This document shows positions 5,655 through 11,055 of a DNA stretch of 11,055 bases, in pieces. The DNA is from Actinomycetota bacterium (lineage in GTDB: Bacteria > Actinomycetota > Actinomycetes > Actinomycetales > Actinomycetaceae). How positions within the stretch are numbered: position 1 is the first letter of the stretch; every line of letters begins with the position of its first letter. Where the stretch lies: the NCBI GenBank assembly GCA_019425105.1, contig JAHYYD010000018.1, positions 4,590-15,644 of the forward strand, in the 5' to 3' direction. Below the pieces are notes generated by a model. That model was not told the origin of the DNA. It saw only the letters and a program-made list of their open reading frames with translations, and did not search any database. Made by a program: the position numbers and the translations under genes.

Positions 5655-7385
5655 ATGGGGACCATGGGTCTGTCGTTTCTGGGAGTGATCGCTGCCCTCG
5701 CCATGTATGCGGTGAGCGTGGCACCGTCGCTGATGGCGCGCTCCTGGGCGTGGCACGCGGTCGCCTCGGGCGTCCTCGTCTCCTGCGGGTACGTCGGTGG
5801 CGTCATTGTCCAGAACGTGGGTGCCCGCATTATCGCGATGACGGGCCTGACCATCCGCGCATCCGAGCCCGTCGAGATCGGCTTCCGCGTCTGCGCGGCA
5901 GTTCTTTTTGCGATGTGGTGGCTCTACGCCGTCATCCAGTCGTATCGCCGGGCCCGCGTCGCCGCCAGACTTGTCAACATGCCGGGCGAGACCTTCGGCG
6001 AGTACCTCCTGGGAACCGCAGGGACCGTCGTCGTTGCATGGTGCCTCATCGCGATCGTGGGTGCCCTGAACAGTCTCGGGCGCATGCTCATCGCGGCGCT
6101 CGGTGACTATATGCCGCACCCGATTGCCGTCGTCGCCGGCGTCGCGATCCTGACCGTCATCGTCTTCTTCCTGACCTCGAACGTGATCCTGCGCGGCGGC
6201 ATCGGCTTCTTCCGTCATCACGCCGAGCAGATGAACACGCGCACCGCGCGCGGCATCTACAAGCCCTTCGTCCCCGAGCGCTCCGCCTCCCCGGCCTCGC
6301 CCGTCACCTGGGAGTCGGTCGGCGGTCAGGGGCGCGTCTTCCTTGGCCGAGGCCCCTCGCGGCTCGATATTGCCCAGGTCAGCGGAGGCGAGGCCATGGA
6401 ACCCATCCGCGTCTACTCCGGCATGCCCACGGGCGGGGCGGGCATTGAGGTGGCCGCGGCGACCGTCGTCGCCGAGCTGCGGCGCACGGGCGCATTCGAT
6501 CGCGCGGTCATCCTGATCGCTGCGTCGACCGGGTCCGGCTGGGTCGACGAGTGGCAGGTCCAACCCCTCGAGTTCCTCACGCGCGGCAACTGCGCGACCG
6601 CCTCGCTGCAGTACTCCTACGTGCCGTCGGCGCTTAACTGGCTGACCGGCCTCGAGCCCGCGCAGGAGGCGTCGGCTGCCCTCTTCCGCGCGGTGCGCGC
6701 CGAGCTCGACACGATGGACGAGGCCGACCGTCCCGCGCTCTTCGTGTGCGGCGAGTCCCTGGGGGCCTTCGCCTCGCAGTCGGTGTTTTCCTCGGTCGAG
6801 GAGGCGCTGGAGCAGGTGGACGGCGCCCTGTGGGTGGGCACCCCGGCGTTCACGCCGATGCACGCCGAGCTCACGGCTGAGCGCCACAAGGGCAGCCCCG
6901 AGGTGGCGCCCGTCGTCTACAACGGGCGGCGCGTGCGCTTCGTAAACGAACCCTCCGACCTGCGCACCGACCTGTACGGGCGCGAGCTGGGGCCGTGGAG
7001 ATTCCCGCGACTGATCTACGCCCAGCATCCCTCCGACCCGGTCGTGTGGTGGAACCGTAAGCTCTTGTGGAATCAGCCGGATTGGCTGCGCGAGAGGGCG
7101 GGGCGCGACGTGTCCCGCTTCGTCGAGTTCACGCGCTTCGTGACCTTCATTCAGGTGCTTGCCGACCTGCCCGTCGCGGGTACGGCCCCCGGCGGTCACG
7201 GTCATACCTATAACGAGGAGCTGATCCCCCTGTGGCGGGCGATCCTCGGTTTTGATCGCCTCTTCGACGAGGCGCCGACCCACCCGCGCTTGGCGGCCCT
7301 CGACGGGTCCTGGGTGGACGAGGCGATGGTCCGTCGTATCGGCATCGTCGTGCGGGCGAACCTGGAGCTGTCTGACCGCCAGTAG
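5655..7385 (+). CDS. Membrane-anchored alpha/beta hydrolase (Abhydrolase_9 / DUF2319 family)
   Basis: From ATG 5655 the product is 576 residues; ATG 5664 is equally possible, and both have poor Shine-Dalgarno sites. A longer start at 5487 is rejected because that stretch is antisense to the CDF remnant. Residues ~5-230 carry about five membrane segments, with the family signature SVAPSLMARSWAW in the first loop. The C-terminal half is a hydrolase: nucleophile elbow G-E-S-L-G (Ser368), then YAQHPSDPVVWWNRKLL (acid candidate Asp461) and GGHGHTYNEE (His515/His517), in the order and spacing expected for Abhydrolase_9. Homologues are common in mycobacteria and other actinobacteria; the substrate is unknown, probably a lipid or envelope ester. 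It is divergent to the T7SS operon and followed by a long intergenic gap, so it is probably a single-gene unit. Composition is markedly GC-rich (about 75% in one hand-counted line). Confidence 0.88.
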   Translation: MGTMGLSFLGVIAALAMYAVSVAPSLMARSWAWHAVASGVLVSCGYVGGVIVQNVGARIIAMTGLTIRASEPVEIGFRVCAAVLFAMWWLYAVIQSYRRARVAARLVNMPGETFGEYLLGTAGTVVVAWCLIAIVGALNSLGRMLIAALGDYMPHPIAVVAGVAILTVIVFFLTSNVILRGGIGFFRHHAEQMNTRTARGIYKPFVPERSASPASPVTWESVGGQGRVFLGRGPSRLDIAQVSGGEAMEPIRVYSGMPTGGAGIEVAAATVVAELRRTGAFDRAVILIAASTGSGWVDEWQVQPLEFLTRGNCATASLQYSYVPSALNWLTGLEPAQEASAALFRAVRAELDTMDEADRPALFVCGESLGAFASQSVFSSVEEALEQVDGALWVGTPAFTPMHAELTAERHKGSPEVAPVVYNGRRVRFVNEPSDLRTDLYGRELGPWRFPRLIYAQHPSDPVVWWNRKLLWNQPDWLRERAGRDVSRFVEFTRFVTFIQVLADLPVAGTAPGGHGHTYNEELIPLWRAILGFDRLFDEAPTHPRLAALDGSWVDEAMVRRIGIVVRANLELSDRQ

Positions 7386-7521
7386 GTGTGCGCAGCGCGT
7401 CTGGATCTGTTTGTCAAGCTCGTGGCCAATGACGTGCTACTTGCAGTCAGTTCTACGCGGAATTTACCGTGTCAAATGAAATCTTTATGACCGAGAAGTT
7501 TGCTTTTTCGGCGCATCGCGG

Positions 7522-7556
7522 TGAACATATGTGCTTTTGTCATTGAACATATGTGC
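7522..7556. promoter_or_regulatory. Tandem operator-like motif, two copies of TGAACATATGTGC
   Basis: Thirteen identical bases occur at 7522-7534 and 7544-7556, a 22-base period (about two helical turns). Each contains the 8-bp palindrome ACATATGT. This is the layout expected for two dimers of a regulator binding the same face of the DNA. They lie ~200 bp before the surface-protein gene and ~105 bp before its candidate -35. The regulator is unknown. Confidence 0.5.
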
Positions 7557-7660
7557 GTTGGTCAGAGATCGTGTTGAAACTATGCTGACCGGAGCGCGGA
7601 GGGGTGCCTCATTTCCCCTCATAATGCCTTGTAGCTACTGGATGGTAAGCTAGTAAGCCG

Positions 7661-7689
7661 TTGCTAGGTATCTGGTTGCGCAGTATCGT
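7661..7689 (+). promoter_or_regulatory. Candidate promoter of the cell-wall-binding protein
   Basis: TTGCTA (7661-7666, 4/6 match), 17-base spacer, TATCGT (7684-7689, 4/6, conserved TA...T kept). It predicts a start near 7696 and a ~59-base leader before ATG 7755. Confidence 0.4.
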
Positions 7690-7754
7690 GCGGATTGTGA
7701 GCCGATGAACCTAACCGGTCGGTATGGCTCGCACGAATCAACATTGGAGTGAGC

Positions 7755-9590
7755 ATGTCATACACATTTCACAGGGCGTTGATCGCAGCCCTGGCGACCG
7801 GCGCAATGGCAGCGTCTGGTGTCGCCTTCGGCGCTCCTGCCCTGGCAGCAACCCCCGCACCCGACGCGTATGGGCCAATGATCTCCAACCTCGCCACCAC
7901 CAGCGAGGGTATTGGCGGTCAGGTCACTTTCTCTGTCACTGACAATCCCGGGCTGTCCAGCATTGACCTGCGTGACCCCGCGACCGACGCGATCTTCTAC
8001 CATCGTGTCGTCGACTTCCCCGGCAATGTCACCGACGATGGCCTTCACCACTACCTCTTCACCATCAAGTTCTCCGACATTCAGGCGGCCTGGTCCCAGG
8101 CCGGCCACACCGATGCCCTCCCCGCGACCGTCAAGCTTGTCGCCTGGGGCAGCGATGGCCTGCCGTCCAAGCGCGCCGATGTCGCGATTGAACCCGTCGC
8201 CATGGCCTCCCTCGATTTCGGTATCGAGTCCGGTCAGCTCAACATGACTGTCGGTCAGCAGACGTACATCGGCGTCACGCACAAGCCAGACAACGCCAAC
8301 ATGACGAAAGTCAACTGGACTGGTGACGATATCGACGTCCTGAATGTCGATGATCGCTCGGGCCGCGTGACCGCCCTGAAGAAAGGCTGCTCGGACGTCC
8401 GCGCCGTCTCTGACTACATGGATCCGACGGTCTTCGACCCGGTGATGGCTACGGTCCAGGTCTGCGCCAGCGAGCTGGGTGAGGACGAGATTGCGGTCAA
8501 TTTCCTTCGCGTGGACTTCGAGGAGGGTGAGACTGTCACCCTCAAGCCGCTGCTGCCCGAGAAGTTCAAGGATGCCACCCTGTCCTGGAGCCTTGAGTAT
8601 GACGGTGTGGTCATTCTGAAGGTGGCCGAGGACGGCAAGAGCGCGACGATCACTGGCGGTAACGTCGTTGATTGGAATCAGGTGAACCTGACCGCCACCC
8701 TGCCCGACGGAACCGAGGCAAGTGCGACGACGATCGCCGTTGTCAAGTCCGTGAAGCACGATGCGACAGCGCCCGCCCCGTGGGTTGACCCTGCGCCTCA
8801 GCCTGATCCGCAGCCTGCTCCGGATCCCCAGCCTCAGCCCCAGCCTCAGCCCCAGCCTCAGCCCCAGCCGCAGCCCCAGCCGCAGCCCGATCCGCAGCCT
8901 GCTCCCGATCCGCAGCCCGCGCCTGACCCGCAGCCCGCGCCTGACCCGCAGCCTCAGCCCCAGCCTCAGCCTGCCCCCTCCGGTGCCTGGATGCTGGACT
9001 CGATCGGCTGGTGGTACCGCAACGCGGATGGCACCTACCCGGCCAACACCTCGGCGGTCATTGACGGCCGCACCTACCGCTTCGACGGACGCGGCTACAT
9101 GCGCACTGGTTGGGTCATGGATGGCGGCACCTGGTACTACCACGATGGCTCCGGCGCGCAGCTCACTGGGTGGCAGATCGTCCGCGGTTCCTGGTACTAC
9201 CTGGGTGACAACGGCGCGATGCGCACTGGTTGGGTCATGGACGGCGGCACCTGGTACTACTTGCACGGTTCCGGAGCGATGGCCACCGGTTGGATCAACC
9301 TGGGCGGCACGTGGTACTACCTGCACGGCTCGGGCGCGATGCTCACCGGCTGGCAGGCGATCGGCGGCTCCTGGTACTACCTGGGTGACAACGGTGCGAT
9401 GCGCATCGGTTGGGTCATGGACGGCGGCACCTGGTACTACCTGCGCGGCTCCGGTGCGATGGCTACCGGTTGGATCAACCTGGGCGGCGCCTGGTACTAC
9501 CTGTCCCCCTCGGGAGCCATGGTGACCGGCACGCAGGCCATCAACGGCCGCAGCTACACCTTCAACGCCTCGGGCGTGTGGATCCCGTGA
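7755..9590 (+). CDS. Secreted Ig-like surface protein with C-terminal choline/cell-wall-binding repeats (611 aa)
   Basis: ATG 7755 has GGAG five bases upstream; a GTG at 7749 overlaps that site. Residues 1-33 are a Sec signal peptide with a hydrophobic core and cleavage near PALAA/TPA. Residues ~35-145 form a beta-rich domain. Residues ~145-237 and ~238-335 look like two Ig-like domains (the first has VGQQ, a W-T core and SGRVTALKKG, resembling bacterial Big_2). Residues ~339-410 are a Pro-Gln-Asp spacer (PQPQ and PDPQPA repeats). Residues ~411-611 are cell-wall-binding repeats of 20 residues, core G-W-x-x-x-G-G-x-W-Y-Y-L-x-x-x-G-A-M: seven good copies plus a degenerate first and last. Such CW_binding_1 modules bind choline or related wall polymers, so it should be held non-covalently on the cell surface; there is no LPxTG. 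An adhesin is a plausible role, but no catalytic domain is recognised. Confidence 0.88.
   Translation: MSYTFHRALIAALATGAMAASGVAFGAPALAATPAPDAYGPMISNLATTSEGIGGQVTFSVTDNPGLSSIDLRDPATDAIFYHRVVDFPGNVTDDGLHHYLFTIKFSDIQAAWSQAGHTDALPATVKLVAWGSDGLPSKRADVAIEPVAMASLDFGIESGQLNMTVGQQTYIGVTHKPDNANMTKVNWTGDDIDVLNVDDRSGRVTALKKGCSDVRAVSDYMDPTVFDPVMATVQVCASELGEDEIAVNFLRVDFEEGETVTLKPLLPEKFKDATLSWSLEYDGVVILKVAEDGKSATITGGNVVDWNQVNLTATLPDGTEASATTIAVVKSVKHDATAPAPWVDPAPQPDPQPAPDPQPQPQPQPQPQPQPQPQPQPDPQPAPDPQPAPDPQPAPDPQPQPQPQPAPSGAWMLDSIGWWYRNADGTYPANTSAVIDGRTYRFDGRGYMRTGWVMDGGTWYYHDGSGAQLTGWQIVRGSWYYLGDNGAMRTGWVMDGGTWYYLHGSGAMATGWINLGGTWYYLHGSGAMLTGWQAIGGSWYYLGDNGAMRIGWVMDGGTWYYLRGSGAMATGWINLGGAWYYLSPSGAMVTGTQAINGRSYTFNASGVWIP
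8800..8985 (+). repeat. Pro-Gln codon repeat (CAGCC[T/C] tandem)
   Basis: The sequence is a run of CAGCCT/CAGCCC hexamers interrupted by GATCCG/GACCCG and GCTCCG units, coding PQPQ and PDPQPA. It acts as an extended spacer between the Ig-like part and the wall-binding repeats. The near-identical hexamers should be prone to slippage, so length variation between strains is likely. Confidence 0.85.
9106..9525 (+). repeat. Seven 60-nt cell-wall-binding repeats with a 180-nt higher-order period
   Basis: Seven consecutive 20-residue modules. By their first variable positions they run V, Q, V, I, Q, V, I, so the unit Q-V-I (180 nt) is duplicated in tandem; for example GGTTGGGTCATGGACGGC recurs near 9227 and 9407. 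This indicates expansion by duplication of three-module blocks. Confidence 0.8.
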
Positions 9591-9620
9591 TCGACGCGAG
9601 AAGACGCCAATAGGCACAGA

Positions 9621-9661
9621 GACCGGGCCCGGGAACGCAGCAATGCGCTCCCGGGCCCGTC
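9621..9661 (+). terminator. Rho-independent-type terminator hairpin
   Basis: CGGGCCCGGGA (9624-9634) pairs with TCCCGGGCCCG (9649-9659): 11 perfect pairs, extended by GA/TC with one bulged base. The loop has a further short CGC/GCG stem. It lies 30 bases after the surface-protein stop. There is no clean T-run, as is common in high-GC actinobacteria. Confidence 0.85.
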
Positions 9662-9690
9662 ACGTTAGACAATTCAGCTGCGCTTAACGT
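9662..9690. repeat. Spaced inverted repeat ACGTTA...TAACGT
   Basis: Perfect 6-base inverted repeat with a 17-base gap, ~20 bases upstream of the candidate -35 of the protease gene. It could be an operator for a dimeric regulator; it could also be chance. Confidence 0.35.
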
Positions 9691-9710
9691 ATCAATAAGC
9701 AACACGGTGA

Positions 9711-9738
9711 TTGTCACCCGTGCTATGTGCGGTATTTT
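9711..9738 (+). promoter_or_regulatory. Candidate promoter of the subtilase gene
   Basis: TTGTCA (9711-9716, 5/6), 16-base spacer, TATTTT (9733-9738, 4/6). The predicted transcription start is near 9745, giving a ~69-base leader that begins right where the structured element at 9746-9789 starts. Confidence 0.5.
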
Positions 9739-9745
9739 GTGAGGA

Positions 9746-9789
9746 GACGGCTGGTACACCGACGTACCGCATGCCACCGGCACGCCGTC
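9746..9789 (+). ncRNA. Possible three-way-junction RNA structure in the subtilase 5' leader
   Basis: Outer stem GACGGC (9746-9751) / GCCGTC (9784-9789), 6 perfect pairs. It encloses hairpin 1, GGTAC/GTACC (9753-9768, 5 bp, 6-base loop), and hairpin 2, TGCC/GGCA (9772-9782, 4 bp, 3-base loop). The junction linkers are 1, 3 and 1 bases. It ends 13 bases before the Shine-Dalgarno. It may stabilise the mRNA or regulate translation. It matches no riboswitch I recognise and lacks hammerhead core sequences. It was found by eye without energy calculation. Confidence 0.4.
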
Positions 9790-9813
9790 CCCCAACACAT
9801 TTGGAGAAGGCTT

Positions 9814-11055
9814 ATGTCAACGAAGAAACCGGCTGCCCTCCTCGCCTTCGTCGGCGCGTGCGCGCTCGCGGTCACCGGGCCGGCCACCCTGGCCTCGCCC
9901 CTGTCCGCGGGCCCGTCCGGCGCCCGCGATGGCGCAGCGGCGTCCCTGCCTGCGGGCGATATTGATACGGCGCTGACCTCGAAGACCGGGCAGTCCGCGC
10001 CCGCCTCAAGTGCCGGCGATGAGGATCCTGCGCGCGTCGTCGGCGTCATCGTCCAGCTCGAGGATGGCGCACCCCGCGAGGGCGCGATCAGCGAGATCAA
10101 CCGGGCTGTGGCTGCTCAGTTCCCCGGCGCCTCGGCGCAGGTGGAGCACGAGTATGACAACGTCCTGACGGGTTTTGCTCTCAAGGCTCCCGCCGGTGCG
10201 CTCGACGCGATCCGTCGCGCCCCGGGCGTGCGCGCAGCGTTCCTCGAGCGTGAGGGACACGTGAACGACGGAGCGACCCTCGATGCCGAGGGAGGCCTCG
10301 AGGCCTCGCAAAACGGCGGGCAGGACCCCGCCAACCTGAGCGCCCAGCTGGTGATGCGCACCGACCAGGTCGCGCAAAAGGGCGAAGGCAAGGTCATCGC
10401 CGTCATCGACACGGGTGTCGACACGACCCACCAGGCGTTCACGGGCGCGCTCGCGGGAACGCCCGCGCTCACCCCGCAGAAGGTCGCTGCGCTCTCGTCC
10501 CAGCTGGGTGAGGGCAAGACCGGCGTCTACATCTCGCAGAAGTTCCCCTTCGCCTACGACTATGCGGACAGTGACAACGATGCGTCGCCGCGCGAGGGAG
10601 GCTCCGGCTTCCATGGTACGCACGTCGCCGGCATCGCCGCGGGTAATGCCGACAAGATCATCGGTACCGCTCCGGATGCTCAGGTGATCGTCGCGAAGGT
10701 GACGCGCAGCGAGGACGACGCGCTGCTGGACTCGGCGCTGCTCGCCTCCCTCGACGACATGCTCGTCCTGCATCCCGACGTCATCAACCTGTCGCTCGGC
10801 TGGACGGCCGGCATGGATAACGAGGCCGACACGGTCTACGCGACCGTGTACAAGAAGCTCCAGGACGCGGGTATTACCGTCAACGCGGCCGCGGGCAACG
10901 CCTTCTCCACCGGGTACGGCAACAACTCCGGCAAGGGCCTGCCCTACGCCTCGGACCCCGACTCCTCGGTCCTCCTCCACCCCGATACCCACTCCTCGGT
11001 GGCCCCCCGCGCCTCCGTCGAGAACGCGCTCATCCGTAATGCCTTCACCGTCAAC
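9814..11055 (+). CDS. Secreted S8 subtilisin-like cell-envelope protease, lactocepin/C5a-peptidase type (5' part)
   Basis: ATG 9814 follows GGAGAAGG; the frame is open to the right edge (414 codons visible). Residues 1-~32 are a signal peptide (KK, then LLAFVGACALAV). Residues ~70-150 resemble an I9-type propeptide (VVGVIVQLEDG ... EYDNVLTGFALKAP ... VRAAFLER). The protease domain shows catalytic Asp199 in VIAVIDTGVDTTH, a ~65-residue insertion containing KFPFAYDYADSDND, catalytic His267 in FHGTHVAGIAAGN, NLSLGW, and the oxyanion Asn362 in NAAAGN. The Ser motif (GTSMA) lies beyond the window. The insertion and the DYADSDND/FHGTHVAGI pattern fit the cell-envelope proteinases (PrtP, ScpA) rather than small subtilisins, so a protein well over 1000 residues with Fn3-like domains and a wall anchor is expected. 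It likely degrades host or environmental proteins. It is separated from the upstream gene by a terminator and has its own promoter. Confidence 0.92.
   Translation, partial: MSTKKPAALLAFVGACALAVTGPATLASPLSAGPSGARDGAAASLPAGDIDTALTSKTGQSAPASSAGDEDPARVVGVIVQLEDGAPREGAISEINRAVAAQFPGASAQVEHEYDNVLTGFALKAPAGALDAIRRAPGVRAAFLEREGHVNDGATLDAEGGLEASQNGGQDPANLSAQLVMRTDQVAQKGEGKVIAVIDTGVDTTHQAFTGALAGTPALTPQKVAALSSQLGEGKTGVYISQKFPFAYDYADSDNDASPREGGSGFHGTHVAGIAAGNADKIIGTAPDAQVIVAKVTRSEDDALLDSALLASLDDMLVLHPDVINLSLGWTAGMDNEADTVYATVYKKLQDAGITVNAAAGNAFSTGYGNNSGKGLPYASDPDSSVLLHPDTHSSVAPRASVENALIRNAFTVN

Larger units (their letters stand above)
7386..7754. other. Intergenic regulatory region, no gene seen
   Basis: This is 369 bases, AT-richer than the flanks (25 G/C in the line at 7441). 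It holds a repeated ACATATGT motif (7522-7556), a 6-bp inverted repeat GAGGGG/CCCCTC with a 10-base loop (7599-7620), a promoter candidate (7661-7689) and the ribosome binding site of the next gene. No convincing terminator for the hydrolase gene and no coding or tRNA-like sequence was found. Confidence 0.6.

Noticed and set aside
5484..7283. 599-codon minus-strand open frame
   Set aside because: Only its last ~52 codons resemble a protein (CDF C-terminus). The rest is antisense to the clearly recognisable hydrolase on the plus strand.
7599..7620. Terminator for the hydrolase gene (GAGGGG/CCCCTC hairpin)
   Set aside because: Short stem with a 10-base loop, no T-tract, and over 200 bases past the stop; not strong enough to call.
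7758..9617. 619-codon minus-strand open frame opposite the cell-wall-binding protein
   Set aside because: Shadow of a repetitive gene; the plus frame has a signal peptide, Shine-Dalgarno, Ig-like domains and canonical wall-binding repeats.
9746..9789. Hammerhead ribozyme
   Set aside because: It is a three-way junction, but the CUGANGA and GAAA core strands are absent.

Overview
The window looks like part of the chromosome of a high-GC actinobacterium. The closest guess is an oral or mucosal Actinomycetaceae such as Schaalia or Actinomyces. This rests on GTG/ATG starts with GGAG-type ribosome binding sites, actinobacterial-style type VII (WXG-like) substrates, an Abhydrolase_9/DUF2319-type membrane hydrolase, a choline-binding-repeat surface protein and a lactocepin/C5a-peptidase-like subtilase. 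The genus is an inference.

Left half (1-5430, minus strand): one tight operon read right to left. It starts with a 125-aa helical protein (5430-5053), then a 99-aa protein with a W-T-G motif (5039-4740), a 27-aa ORF (4727-4644) and an 83-aa helical protein (4640-4389). It ends with a very large protein whose GTG start is at 4382 and which is still open at base 1 (1460 residues visible). The large protein has an N-terminal type VII secretion-type domain with a W-E-G motif, a conserved middle, and about 1000 residues of repetitive low-complexity sequence whose last part is built from long DNA repeats. It fits a T7SS-exported polymorphic toxin or surface effector preceded by its small helical partners. 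The C-terminal effector domain and any immunity gene would lie left of the window. The gene's true frame has no stop down to base 1.

Junction (5430-5655): the operon has a candidate leaderless promoter. Just upstream, on the same strand, is the last ~52 codons of a cation diffusion facilitator (CDF) metal transporter. Its 5' part is missing and is replaced by the start of a divergent gene, so this is a rearrangement breakpoint. Base composition drops from roughly 70% GC in the flanking gene to about 50-55% in the small operon genes (hand counts of sample lines), suggesting lateral acquisition.

Right half (plus strand): a membrane-anchored alpha/beta hydrolase (about 5655-7385); a ~370-bp AT-richer intergenic region with two copies of an ACATATGT-centred motif and a promoter; a secreted protein with Ig-like domains, a Pro-Gln spacer and seven 20-residue cell-wall/choline-binding repeats (7755-9590); a strong GC hairpin terminator; then a promoter, a possible three-way-junction RNA leader and the first 414 codons of a secreted S8 subtilase (9814 to the right edge). 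Overall the segment is dominated by exported and surface proteins: a T7SS effector cassette next to an adhesin-like protein and a cell-envelope protease.
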